A stretch of 64,000 nt of DNA from Acanthochromis polyacanthus (GCF_021347895.1 NC_067121.1:30553974-30617973); one strand, 5' to 3'. Positions 12,195 through 28,011 are shown, counted from the first letter of the stretch. The notes: generated by a model not told the origin, from the letters alone. A program made the numbers and translations.

Positions 12195-13869
12195 TAGAGT
12201 CCTCCTGATCTGCTATATTTCCTTATTCATGCCTGCTTTTGTTTTTTGCAGTTGGATTTCAGGGATTTTACTTAAATCCCTCTCAAAACTCAACTACTCC
12301 CACACCAGGTATTGGGTTTCACTTGGAAATACGTCACTTTGCTAAAGATTAGCTTCACTGTGGCTTTAACAGAAAGCAGAACTACTGCGAAGTGAAATGG
12401 CAGAAGAATGTTAGCATGCCGTAAAGTGACAAAGGCAGCTCTTGATGTCTCAGAATAGCTGGAATGTTACATAACTGTGTTGTTTTTTCATGTTGCTAAA
12501 TGAATTGTATCTGTTGTGTTGCTTTCCAGATATCTTTCAGAGGCTTGTGCAACTGTTCTCCCAGCCATCCTCATGATTATCATTTAATTCCATTTAAAAA
12601 ATGACCTGCAGGAATGCTGATCTAAGTTGAAGTATTAGCTGTTTTTGCAGCTCCTGTTTTACGTCTTTGGTTGCGTTCTCTTGCTCTCAACTCAGTCCAA
12701 CTTGTCCACCACGAATTTTTTTATGTTTTATTTTTTACATATTGAACATGAGATGAGTCGACCTTCTGGTCTTTCAAGTTATCTAATTCAAACATCACAG
12801 CCCCTAATCAGCGTGTCGGTCACATGACACGGCCCTCGATGTTTGCAGCTGGTGTTCAGACGACGACTAACAACATTAGCTCCTTGTACTCTTTGAGCTT
12901 TATCTCCCAGCTTTAAAGGAAGATTCAGCACCTTCTCTGATCACTGCAGGCAGATAAAAAAAAAGTCAAATTCATGTTTCTATTAAATCAACAAAAGCAA
13001 AATCTCTGAAACAATGTTTTCAAATCGAGGCCATCTCCCTACAGCAACACACAAACTAGAGCTCATTTCCACTCAGATGAACTGCCCAGTGGAAACAACA
13101 AACACATCTCGGCAATTTCATGCAGGGAACAAGCCCTGCTGCTGGAAGCTTATACTGTCCACATTTGTAGAACAAGAGGTGATTAAACTCTGCAGGAGGT
13201 TTGCTGGATTTTTGCTCACTCTGGGTCATACTGAATTATTTGTGGTTTACATTTAAACATAATACAATTCAATACAGCAACACAAACTACAGCCTCACTG
13301 GATCACCTTTAAATTCTCCTTTAAACCTGTGTCACTATTAGTGTTAAATACATGGTCTCATATTGTATAAAATGTGCTGTTTTCTGAATGAGTGACAACA
13401 TTATGTGATGCTGATGATGAAAATGAGTTTGAGCCTTTTGAATATAAATAAACGTCCGTTGCATTCAAGCATGAGTTCACAGAATAAAACCAGTTTCTGT
13501 CTGTACATTCCCCTGCTGGAGCACCAGCAGGGAAATGTTTTACGTCAACTAGACTAGCAATAACAGGTTTGAAAGAGCAGAAGAGGAGACATTACACTGT
13601 AAAACATCATGAAGAATTATGCTAAATCTACTGATCTTTTTCTAGTACTACTTATTGTAAATATATGAATTTTGGTAATTTGGTTGTAAATTTAACATAC
13701 ATTTTTAAGATGAACGAACCTAAAATAATTTACACTGTAGACTCAGCTGCAGATGTTACTCGGATATTTAAAGGGACACGTTAAACAGCGGTCATGGCCT
13801 TCCACCTTTGAGCAGCAAACACTTAATTTTCTACATTCTGGTGAAACCTTTTGCAACAGTTTGTGTCTT
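12195..13869. other. No gene seen
   Basis: This is non-coding DNA between two Tc1 elements, with scattered frames shorter than 80 codons and no recognisable homology. Confidence 0.5.
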
Positions 13870-15085
13870 TATCAATTTATGGTTGAAATACACCGCACAA
13901 GCAAACAAAAAGCCACACACTCTAATATTTTGTTGGACTGCCTTTAGCTTTGAGTACAGCACTCATTCGCTGTCGCATCGTTTCAATAAGCTTCTGCAAT
14001 GTCAGAGCATTTATTTCTGTCCTGAACTGCATTAATTTTCTACCAAGATCTCATATTGATGATGGGAGATTGGGACCACTGTGCAAAGTCTTCTCCAGAA
14101 CATCCTAAAGATTCTCAATGGGGCTGAGCTCTGGACTCTGTTGAGGCTAGTCCATGTGTGAAAATGACGTCACATTCTCCCTGATCCACTCATTCACTAT
14201 GTGAGCTCCATGAATCCTGGCATCGTCATCTTGGAATATGACCATGCCATCAGGGAAGAAAAACTCCATTGATGTAAAGACCTGGTCATTCAGGATATTC
14301 AGGTGGTCAGCAGACCTCGTTCTTTGGGAATATAACGTTGCTGAACCTGACCAACCCCAGATCACAACCCTAACCCCCACAGGTGCATCACTTCATCTGC
14401 CTCTCTTCTTAACTTGATGCGCCCATCACTTTGGAGCAAGGTAAATCTGGACTCATCAGACCACATTTGTTCCTTGAAGATGATGGTTCTCCACTATCCT
14501 TCCAGCTTTTAATAATGTGTTGGACGGTTCTTAACCTGATTTTAGTAGTTTCAGAAATTTTCTTAGCTGTTTTCTTTGCTGGATGCAGGCCAATAATTTG
14601 ACTTTTCTGAGGCAGATTAACATCTCCATGACTACAGGATATGTCTTCTAACACAGTTGTTTAAGAAATGGGAAGCTCCTCACTGCATCAGCTAGGGTTA
14701 AATGAGTTGTTGCAGCTGAAACACGTCCATCACTGCAGTAATTATCCAATGGAAAGATCTTACCTATTTGCTTAGTTAAAGGGGGTGCCATGGATCAGTG
14801 GGTAGAGTGGCCGTCTTGTAACTGGAAGGTTGCCGGTTCGATCCTCGGCCCATCGTGCTCATGTTGAGGTGTCCCTGAGCAAGACACCAAACCCCTAATT
14901 GCTCCTGATGGGTCGTGGTTAGCGCCTTGCATGGCAGCTTCTGCCATGAATGGGTGAATGTGACGTATCATGTAAAGCGCTTTGGGTACCTTGCAGGTAT
15001 AGTGAAGCGTTATATAGATACAGACCATTTACCATTTAAATCCAGGTGGTGACTTTTTATTTTGGCAGCCAATGTATCTCTATTT
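13870..15085 (-). mobile_element. Decayed Tc1/mariner element split by a SINE
   Basis: Tc1 transposase remnants lie on the - strand. A helix-turn-helix-like part falls in 14409-14654. The DDE part includes [20 protein letters not shown] at about 14167-14226, with the second catalytic Asp, and a degraded SPxxxPIEN-like segment near 14110-14150. The right end reads, in reverse complement, GGCTGCCAAAATAAAAAGTC followed by CACCTGGATTTAACTAAGC; this last string is interrupted by the SINE at 14781. The left end near 13870-13900 carries the weaker partner (AAACAAAAAGCCACAC). Outer limits are approximate. The coding region has several stop codons and frameshifts. Confidence 0.75.
14781..15035 (+). 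mobile_element. tRNA-derived SINE nested in the Tc1 element
   Basis: The 5' part resembles a tRNA gene with both RNA polymerase III internal control sites: a box A-like TGGATCAGTGGG at 14791-14802 and a perfect box B GGTTCGATCC at 14835-14844. A tRNA-unrelated body of about 170 bp follows, ending in a TTATATAGATACAGACC-type tail and a short ACCATTT run. The string TTAAA stands immediately before (14776-14780) and after (15036-15040) as a target duplication. Removing the insert restores the Tc1 terminal sequence. Such SINEs are copied by LINE reverse transcriptase. Confidence 0.8.
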
Positions 15086-17829
15086 ATGCAGAAGAAAACA
15101 ACACATTCTGGCACAATAAATAAGTGTTATAGCGGATTTTCAAAATAAAAGCAATTTTCTTTTTTCATGTTTTTATGGGCAGGACAAATGGATGCGTTTT
15201 GAAATCTACATCTATGAAAATAGCAGCGGAGATGTAGTAGGAAACAGCAAATAAGAGTACGGCAGAAAAGGACGCGTACAAGAAAAATTTCTGATGCTCC
15301 ACATACGAAAGAAACTCAACGTTCAGAGGAAGGACTATGCTTCAACAGTGTTTGTGTAATTACCGTCACAGCCAGAAGGGGGCGACAACAGTTCTGCACT
15401 GCAAGTTTAAACATTTTTTTCCCTTTTTAGTTACATAATGCTAAGTATGTACAAAGATTATGCTAAACTACTCCACAAATGTATAATTTACACTCACATG
15501 TTATCTGCAGTTACATTTTTGCCCATGAATTCAGTCATACTTTTGCCTCAGGCACAAAAATTTAAATCTGAGCATTTGATTTTTATTCTTAGCAGTTTTC
15601 CAGTTCAAAAAGCAGTCCACCTCCACTGCTTGCAAAGTGTTGTGCAAAGGTGCACAAAAACCAGCAGGCGGCCTTACTCCTTTATCCAGATTCACTCTTT
15701 ATATTTCAGTGACTTTCACGCAGCCGCCTGCTTTGTTTTCAGTTGTGTTTTCACAGCAATCTCTGGGAAGAAGACAAACCAGACAGGTTCTCGTCAGATC
15801 AACGGGCACAACGGTGGGATGTTGGGAAAACAGAGCAAAAGGGAAAGATGGGACTGAAACTAGAAGATTGCCTCTTAAATATACATAATAATCATTATTG
15901 CGCTTTATTAAAACAATGATCATCATCTCTTTACAGTATCTGAAGCTGCTGGTGTGCATTTTTACGTGCATCTGATTGATTAGATGTCTGCAGGTCTTTG
16001 CTGTTGCTTGAGATAAGAACATTGTAATCAACAGACATGTGCTGCAGTAACACAGAGGTTTTGCTGCTCCTTTAAAATGTGTACATACACATTTTTCCAC
16101 ACAACTGATCAGTGTTTCATGACTGCAAACTCTTCAATAAAAGAATGCTCCAGAGCTGCTCCTGTTGTTGGACTGAGAATCCTTCCTCGTTCATTTCCCT
16201 CGTCCAAATTTTCCCAGCTGCTCTAACGTGAAGGTGAATTTTCAAAGCTGAACCAGCGGAGAGGCACCCAGGATCACACCAATAACTTCATACACAAACA
16301 TACACACTCCACCTCTTGTTTCTGCCCTTCCCCCCACCATCATCCTCCCCGAGGCTTTGCTGTAAAACAACAGGGGAATCCGCCACAGTGACACCGCGCA
16401 CCCTGGTACTTTTCCACAGATAACATGCGGCAAGAGGCTGACTGTTGCAATATGCATTTTTATTGACTTTATGCATTTATTGCCTTGCATTCCATGCAGC
16501 CAAGGTAGACTACACTTAATTCTTCCTTCCCGTCAGTGAAGCCATTTAGTTCTCTTCCTGTGTATGAATTGGCTGCTGATCAACATCTGAAGCTGAAGCG
16601 TTCCCCTCTCTGCACTGTGATGATCATCCGCGTTATGTTCAAAATAATACGGAAATAACCAGATAGTAATGCAGAAGAAAGCAAATAAGATCAAGATTGC
16701 AAAGATAAAAGCACAAAAGCACAATTGAATGTCAAGAAACTAAATATAAGTGAGTTTAATCCTGCTTGGTTGCCGCCTTCAGTGGAGCCTCATGGTGACA
16801 AATCAGTCTAATTAAACTCCTGCTAAGGATGTGTGTCGTCCACTTAAGAGAGACGTGTCTTTGGACTTAATGTACAAAAGAGGAAAGGTCATCTTCTGCA
16901 CCTACAATCCATTTAACCACATAACTGAAGATGCATTTTTGGTTTGGTGCAACAAAGCCACCATTTATGTGTCGCCCTCTGAGCATTTTATTCTGGGCCG
17001 GACCACGAGGACATGAGCGACTGTGAGCACTCGGATGCTCGAATCCAATGAGATGATCCAAATAATGTGATTTATATTTTGGTCGGTGTTGGAGAACATT
17101 GAAAATGATCTTGTTTTTGCTTCAGCAGACGCTCCCAAGAACTCATTGTGTAGCGTCTGCGCCTAAATGAAGTTTGATGTTAAGCATTTGTTGCGGTTAA
17201 TTAAACCGGGTGATGTAACATACGCTGTTTTCCTATTTTGTTAATTCGTTACTGATCCTGCGCCCAGTTGAACCAGAGTGGAAGAGTAATGCTTTGAATT
17301 CCTTTCAGCACTCAAATTCTTGGTGCATTTGTAAGAGCAACAACAAAGCAACCGATTTAAAGTAGGAACACAAAGACCAGGACTTTGTAAAGTTGTGTTT
17401 AACAAGCTCTGAGAGGGAACTTGATGGACTAATGTGACGCTCAGCAGAAGCACAAACTCTTCTCTGGCTGCTGGTGTTGAGCCAGGTGGTGGAAACCAAA
17501 GATATGAGAGTCATGTAGAGCAGAGTTAATGTTTGATGATATATGTTCCTTAATTCTAAAACGAAACTTGTGCTTATTCCAAATTCACCACATCACTAGA
17601 CATGCAGACAAACTGTGTCCCTGAATACTCAGAAATAACCTTAGCAATGTTTGATTTGACTGATCTGAGTCATTTTTAAAATTTGTTTTCTTACTAATGC
17701 ATGCAGAAATACATGCTTAGCAAATCCAAATGCTCCCTTTTAGTCTTGAATGTCATTTAGTTTGAGGCGAACAGGCAGTTTTTTGATGTTGGCCCAGTTT
17801 CATTACTAAAAACTATTTGAACAAATGCA
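15086..17829. other. No gene seen
   Basis: This is non-coding DNA. Frames up to 139 codons exist (15438-15857 +, 15699-16100 - in shadow), but they have no recognisable domain, no codon pattern and no splice partners. Confidence 0.5.
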
Positions 17830-18366
17830 TTAACCCTCCTGTTGTCTTCATTTACTGACAAAAAAAACATTGTTTCCTTGTCTGAAAAAAATCCAAAAAT
17901 TCAGCAAAAAAATTCCCCAAATTTCAGAAAATTTGCAAAACCTTCAGCAAGGAAATTCCAAAACTTTCTCTTAAAAGTTTTATTTCAGAAAATCCCCAAA
18001 ATTTGTCAAGAAAATTCTTGTAAATATTTTCAAAAAATAAGAAAAAATCTTCAAAAAAAATCTTAAAAATATCTAAAGCGATTTCATATATATCAGTAAA
18101 ACCTCTAATATTTTCTTTAAGAAAATTCATGTAAAAATCAACCAAAATCCAGTTAAATTCACTGGATTTTGGTTGATTTTTTGTAAATGTTCTTAAGAAA
18201 CATTTTAAACATTTCCTTTTTTCCACCAAAAATGTTCAAAGATTTCCCAAAAATGTTGAAAATGTGGACATCAGAAGTTTCACTGTGAAAATTTTTATTT
18301 TTTTTCCCCACATTTTCAAACTTTAAAACGGGTCAATTTTGACCCGCAGGACGACATAACGGTTAA
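17830..18366 (+). mobile_element. TTAA-flanked AT-rich MITE, copy 1 (piggyBac-like)
   Basis: TTAA at 17830-17833 is followed by CCCTCCTGTTGTC; the other end reads GACGACATAACGG next to TTAA at 18363-18366. The body is very AT-rich, with runs such as TCCAAAAATTCAGC and a GGGTCAATTTTGACCC motif near the right end. The centre carries an inverted repeat (about 18112-18201). The TTAA duplication and the CCCT...AGGG-type ends match the piggyBac superfamily. No transposase is encoded. Confidence 0.75.
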
Positions 18367-19340
18367 ATGATCAATTTATTATAAATCTCCATCTATTAAT
18401 CATTTATACTTTCAGCTCTACAGTTCCTTGTATTGACTTGCCTGTAGTTTCTATCAGCTACTCTGGCTTTAAGAGAACCAGCAAACGTGTAAAATGTCAC
18501 GCAGGCTGTGAATACCCAACTTCTCCATTATTAGCAGTTTGACACAGTTTACTTCATCGGGGTCACTTGAAGTTCAGCAGTTTTTGTGCATACCACCTGC
18601 AGCTTAAATATATTCTTCTCAGTAAGTCCCACACAGACCGCATGAAAGCAGTTCAAAGTTCACTGTGTTTATGTCACATGGACCATACGTATTCACTGTC
18701 TGAGGGCTTCTGTGCAGCGGACGCCTCACCAGCTATTGAAAAACAACGCTGAACTTTGTGCTATTAATAAACAAGTCAGGTACTTGTGCACATCTGTATC
18801 ACCAAGATTTGTCACTTTTTTGTGCCTTTCTCAGGGAGTTCTGTGGGATTTAAAACTAATCTCACTTCTCTCGCAGCTCCCCAAATTCAAGTGCAAGATA
18901 CTGGTTCAAAACAGATAAATACTTCCCTCTTTCAACCACCTTCAGGCAAACATGTTTGCAAAACAGAGCTAGTTTCAGAGTCATATTTTACTGATACGAC
19001 CTTTGATCTCTGTCAGACAACCATGTGCCTGGATCATGTTTTGGGACAGGCATGTAGATATTGGTCCGCCTCTAGGCCCCGGGTCAGATGAGTTCATGGG
19101 TAGGGAGGTGGGGGAGCATTTGTTAACACACGACCTCGTTAACCGGTCGAGCAGGAGGAGAAGAAGAACAGCAGCAAATTTGTTTCAGGGTTTGGCCGGC
19201 TGAAACCCATGCAGTGTTGTTTTCGTGCATGGCATTCTTCAGATGGACCCAGAAGAAAACGGGTTTGAAGAACAGCGAAACAAAATGCAGCAGACAAGCA
19301 GACATAAATAATGTTTCTGCTGCTGGGGCTTTCCTTTCAG
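18367..19340. other. No gene seen
   Basis: This is unique-looking non-coding spacer between MITE copies 1 and 2. Confidence 0.5.
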
Positions 19341-20417
19341 TTAACCCTTGTGATGTTCTGTGGGTCAAAGTTGAACCGTTTTAAAGTTTGAAAATGTGGG
19401 GGAAAAAAATATTTTCACAGTGAAACTTCTGACGTCCACATTTTCAACATTTCTGGGAAATCTTTGAACATTTTTTAGTGGAAAAAAGAAATGTTAAAAA
19501 TGTTTCTTAAGAACATTCACATAAAAGTCAACCAAAATCCAGTGAATTTCGCTGGATTTTGGTTGATTTTTATGTGAATGTTCTTAAGAAAAACATCAGA
19601 AGTTTTACTGATATACACCCCCTCTCAAAATTTGTAGGACACTTTCGCATTCAAATAAAGTAGAACCTGTCCTACAACTTTTGACAGGGGGTGTATCTAC
19701 CGAATTTTGTACACATATGCAGCACATCAGGCTGAACAAAAAAGTCAGTGACAGCCACATTCCAAACCCAACAGGAAGTGATTTTGCCCATTTTTCATTT
19801 TTTTTCTAGAGCAAACTCCTCCTAGGGGGAAACTCCAATTCACCTCAAATTCAACCAGTACATACAGGAGGCCTTAATGATCCAAAGTTATTAAAATCTT
19901 TTTCCAAAGTCAAAAGGCGTGTCCGTGGCGGCCTCTGGAATTTTGATCCTTCGCCACGAAATTTCAAATGCTGTGTAAATGCCCTGAACATGCTCCAATC
20001 TGCCTGAAGCTTTACATGTATGATCAGAGTCCTGCCCTGATCACATCCATATGATGAAATACACCCCCTGTCAAAAGTTGTAGGACAGGTTCTACTTTAT
20101 TTGAATGAGACAGTGTCCTAAAACTTTTGACAGGGGGTGTATGCAACCACTTCAGATATTCTTAGGATTTTTTTGGGAAGATTTTTACTAATTTTTAAAA
20201 AATATTTACAAGAATTCTCTTGCCAAATTTGTGAGATTTCTTTTTTTTAAATAAAACTTTTTAGGGAAACTTTTAAGGAATTATTGGAATTTTCTTCCTG
20301 AAGGTTTTTGCAAATTTTCAAAAATTTGGGGGATTTTTTTTTCTGAATTCTTGTATTTTTTCAGACAAGGAAACAATAGTTATTGGTGCCTGTAAATGAG
20401 GACAACAGGAGGGTTAA
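19341..20417 (-). mobile_element. TTAA-flanked AT-rich MITE, copy 2, interrupted by another element
   Basis: This copy runs in the opposite direction to copy 1: it begins TTAACCCTTGTGATG with the GGGTCAAAGTTGAACC motif and ends GGACAACAGGAGGG plus TTAA at 20414-20417. It contains a near-perfect 39-bp inverted repeat at 19504-19542 and 19552-19590. A separate 524-bp element (19616-20139) is inserted at a TA inside it; without that insert the copy would be about 550 bp, the same size as copy 1. Confidence 0.75.
19614..20141. mobile_element. TA-flanked non-autonomous element whose two ends are each hairpins
   Basis: The element body is 19616-20139, flanked by TA. Each end is an approximately 78-bp inverted repeat starting CACCCCCT(G/C)TCAAAA, and each of these repeats is itself palindromic, so either end alone folds back. 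The ends are reverse complements of one another. The 364-bp centre has no open frame of note and no recognised sequence. TA flanks suggest Tc1/mariner mobilisation. Confidence 0.65.
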
Positions 20418-22700
20418 AGGGCAACTTCACCATTTTCACTGATATCAGTTTACTTGTCTGCAAAATATCTTGTGTTGTCATACCGTCGTCATAATTATGT
20501 CAGACTGGGCTCAAAGGAAGCAAATTTACAACAGAAAGCTTGTGATACAAAGTGAAGTTTTAAGGTTGTGGAAATTTTTACTATGTGGAAGATCAGTCAA
20601 GGTGCATTATGGGAAGTGTAGGTCGATGCATTATTTTTGGAACCTGGCTGACTACTAAAACTCGAAGCATTTCATGCCTTTTTGTTTCACTTTCACCGTT
20701 GTTTTGCCTTCAATCATTGCATGACACCATAATAAGGCACCTTTAATCGCTTTAAAACAAACCTTTCAACCCATCTTTTGGGCTTATCTCTGCAATATTT
20801 CTTTTGGCCTCAGCAGAAGTGACGATAAATGTCCATGGTACAGCAAAAAATCAAAGCTTCCTTTCAAGAAAAATGATAATATTGATTTTAAAAACCTGAC
20901 ATTTACTCTGCAAAACTAACAAGCACCACGTGTGAGCGATTATGTCGATTAGCTTCTTGCACAAACACCTACCAAACACAATATTCTTCTCCAGCTTATC
21001 TGCTCTTGCTCTTCTTGATGTGAAGTTAAAGATGCCGCACTTACATAAGCGAGGAAAAGGCTGACTAATCAAATCTACGCATCCTCTCGCCTGCGAACAA
21101 ACAACCAAACCAGGAAATTAGACGTTTATTTTCTGCCAAGGCCCCGCCGCCTGAACAACTTTCGTCTCGTCTCATTCAGATGAGAAAACATTGCTTCTTT
21201 CAAAGGATGTGATGATGAACAACCCACAGAAACTTCAGCCACTAAAGATAACCAAGGGGGAAAAACATCTAGAGTGAAAACATTAACTAGAAATAGACCA
21301 CTTTGGTTGCCATAGCCACCTGAACAGCGGTTATTTAGACAAGATGAGCCGCACGACACGTTTATCTCAAGAGAAAAGGTTGTTGTTTTCCTCCTAAAAG
21401 TCTATTTTGCACAGTTTTATGTGTGTTTAATGTTTCTAAATATGACAATTATAATGTGCCACTTGCAAACTACTATTTATGTCAGGAATGACGTTCTTTT
21501 GCAAAAATTCAGATGACCAGATAATCTATTAATTGAAAAACAAAGTCAAAACAAAGGTGTCTACAGTGCAAATATTAGCAAAAAAATCACTGTTAATTGT
21601 GGATTTTAATAGTGCACAGTCTATAATCAAGACTAAGTGTTCAGTGTCTTCAGTAAAATTACTATAGCTGAAGTTTCTAATGAGGAGTTGATGTTCTGCA
21701 CGTGGTTACACAATGCATGAAGGTGACGCTGTGTGCTGTAACAAGCACTTATTAAGGAAGTAATACAGAACATACCACATTACTTGGAGGGGGATGAAAA
21801 TAGCAGCAAATATGCAGCATATTGAGGAAGTAATTAGTTAAAGGTACAGCAGAATCTACCGAGTTAAGCCAATACATGTTAATTAATGTTGTTAACTAAT
21901 CATTTTTACTACACAGAGTAGCTTTTGACTCAAAATGTATTCAAGAGTTCTTCGTTCATTAAAAAAAGCAGCTGGTTCCTTCTTTGTTGACTCATTCAGT
22001 CACATAGGATTTAGTTTTGCCCTATTTTGTGTCAGACTGATGCACAGCTGTGATGGTGAGACAGGAAGATGTGGGCACACAGACAAGTGAAAGTGAGCTT
22101 TGTGGAAGGTTGAGAACTTTACTCTCGGTAGCCTTTAAAAATAGGACTGAGCAACAGAGGCCTCACACACTTGAAGACACACATGAAACGATCAGTGAAG
22201 TGGAATTATTCAGGTTTGTAATTTACCAGATTAAAAGACAGTGAAAAGAACGGATGTACTGTTTTAAATGTTCTTCTTAATCAGTTTAAAGAGATGACGA
22301 GTGGCTTCTGGCCAAAACACTATGCAGTTAAAGCAAACTGGAAGTCCAGTTTGGAACGAGAAAAAAATAGTGAAACAAACGCATGATGGTGAGAAAATGT
22401 CAAAAAGCAAAACGACAAACTAGTAGTGTGAATTATTGTAAGAGAAGATGAGTAATAAAGTCTTCTGAGGAGGGCTTGCAGCGACAACATACGCTCATAT
22501 TCCCCACGGTATTTATAACTCGGTCAGCTGACCTTGCACTTGGACCGAACCACCGTGCGGGGAGATTAACTGACACAGAAAAAGACGAATTAAATGTGGA
22601 AAACGCCGATATTGCGCACTTTAAAAGCGCAAAGATGATTCAGTGGCGGGGTTTAATGAGCACCTGCGTGTTTTAGCTCCTCAAACAGCCGGGTTGAGGC
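20418..22700. other. No gene seen; bcl6 upstream flank
   Basis: This is non-coding DNA directly upstream of the bcl6 promoter. No exon-like frames are recognised. Enhancers may lie here, but none can be identified by eye. Confidence 0.5.
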
Positions 22701-22851
22701 TGATAAACGACGGCTGGCAGGAGGCAGCGGCCCCGCCCTGCACACAATGGTACGGCCCGGTGTTGAAATTCCGAGAATTGAGCTGCTGTGTTTCTTAGAA
22801 CTGGATTCTCAGAACTGGTGATGCTCAGAGTTTCGAGGAAACTTTTACAAG
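22700..22851 (+). promoter_or_regulatory. bcl6: Probable bcl6 promoter and non-coding first exon with BCL6-type sites
   Basis: A GC box (CCGCCC, 22733-22738) lies just upstream of a cluster of four TTCN3GAA motifs: TTCCGAGAA (22769-22777), TTCTTAGAA (22792-22800), TTCTCAGAA (22806-22814) and TTCGAGGAA (22832-22840). This is the core recognised by BCL6 and STAT factors. A splice donor AAG|GTGACT follows at 22851. It would join the acceptor at 24774 ahead of the coding start. Mammalian BCL6 represses its own promoter through similar sites in exon 1. The transcription start itself is not determined. Confidence 0.6.
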
Positions 22852-23678
22852 GTGACTTTTTTCCCTTCCTATTTTCTCAGCATTGGGTCAGAAGTGTAGT
22901 GAAGTAGCAGATGCTGCCGTGGCCGCCTCGGTTCTGCACTTTTCCCCTAAATATGTAGAATATTTAGTGACTCCTTTAGCTAGAAGTGAAGTAACAGATT
23001 CGAAGTGTTGATGTTTGTGACAGCTGCGCTAACTTTGACTGTACTTTACCTTGTTTGAGGCCGGTTTATTATTGTTGTTGTCTTTTTATACGTTAAAGGA
23101 GACGCCGCTGTTCGAGTACAAACTGCGGCGTTAGATAACCTTTAGCTCTGTGTTGGCTCGTTTTGTTTTATTTAGAGTTTTTACATTTGATGAAACACGT
23201 TAGCTTCTTGGCAGTAACCGTCGGTTGGCTTCCTCTGCGCATTTCTCAATCTTTAAACTTCACTAAACGTCTCGCCGACCTCACAGCGGCACTTTTAACC
23301 GAGCCAAGACTTCTAAAAACACTTGAAAAAAATATAATAAACCTCCGGACATGACAGCTTAGGAGTGTCTGGACTTGTGCTGGCCTGTTCGGAGGGGGGA
23401 AAAATGGAAGTTACGCAGCAAACAACAAACTTTAAAAAAACTTGTTCCTTGAAATCACATCCATGTCGTCTCGGTTGTGGTGAAATATCTAAAGGCTTAA
23501 GAAATAACTCTGGAGATTAGTTTAGCGGCGGGAGGGGGAAGCAAATGTTAATGGGTTAAATGAGATGAGTTGCACTTATATCGGGGAACAGGAAACCTGT
23601 CTGTGTACTGGCAACCTAATCTGAGCAGCCAGGACGGAATGTGCTCAACGTCAAACACGCTTACAAAGTGCAGGCTGC

Positions 23679-23681
<3 letters not shown>

Positions 23682-23760
<79 letters not shown>

Positions 23761-23764
23761 CGAC

Positions 23765-23805
<41 letters not shown>

Positions 23806-23806
23806 G
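23682..23806. repeat. Compound microsatellite (CA)n then (CTGT)n
   Basis: About 38 CA units (23682-23758) are followed by a few bases and then about 10 CTGT units (23764-23806). It sits in the first intron of bcl6. The long frames across it on both strands are artefacts of the repeat. Confidence 0.97.
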
Positions 23807-24785
23807 CACACCCCACTGCTTCAGACACACAGACACACTTACAAGAGCTAGACACTCATTTTTAAGTCATAAAAAGTCAGAATTTCTTCTTTTTTCCCCT
23901 CTAAGTTTGCACGTTTTTCTAACTTTTTTATTGCACGTTACAAAAAAAGTTGTTTCCACCTCAAAAATTGCAATCATCTCCACGGGTTGTGCTTAAATGT
24001 TCACTTGCTAAATGGAAATATAACCGCCTCAGATGGAAAATTAATGTGAAAATGGTGACATTGGAATAACACCGTTATTAAATTGGCCTCATGTTGGAAA
24101 CCTCCCTTTTGGTTCTCGCTTTAAAATGGCGCCTCCTGTTGCTCAGATGCGGTAAAGACACTTGTTTGGTTCAAAGTTTGGTCTGATTTAAAAGCCTGAA
24201 GACAGCTGGCTTGTGTTATAACAGCAGAATGAGCCAAGTTATGAAACTGATTTTTTTTCTTCTACAGCTAATCAATTATTCTGAATTTATATAATTACAA
24301 TATTTATAGAGAACATTTCAAAAACAAAGGTTTTAAGTGTTTTACGTTAGATTTTACATTATATCTTTTTGTAAAATATCAATTTCCTTGTGTAACATTT
24401 AAAATTTGTTGTAATATTTTATGTGCAATATTCCAATTTCATGGGCAAAATTTAAATTTCCAGTTTTTCTATTTTACTACAGCTGATTTATTTTCATTTT
24501 CAGTGATATACTGCAAAGCTTTTCTATCAGGCACTGCATTTCTCCTCATGTTATGCAATTTTGTTGCATAACTCAAGATATAAAGAAGTTAAAACAGCTA
24601 TATGTATATATTATGTTCAATGTCATCAGTTTTCATAACTTCAGCTGAATTTATTTTCTAAAAATATTGTACAGTTATGCTAATTTTTGTACTATTTCGT
24701 ATTCTATTTTATTGCTCATGTGCCTTTATTCAACCGTGGATGTAAATTAAAGATTATTTTTTTCCCTTGCACAGATTGTGATAGC

Positions 24786-28011
<3,226 letters not shown>

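Noticed and set aside
14781..14860. A true tRNA gene
   Set aside because: Box A and box B are present, but the fold is not a full cloverleaf, and the unit continues into a SINE body with a target duplication.
15438..15857. 139-codon frame in the gene-free flank
   Set aside because: No known domain and no splice partners, and frames on both strands overlap it.
23548..23865. Several frames of 60-93 codons with His-Thr or Cys-Val repeats
   Set aside because: They are translations of the CA and CTGT microsatellite.
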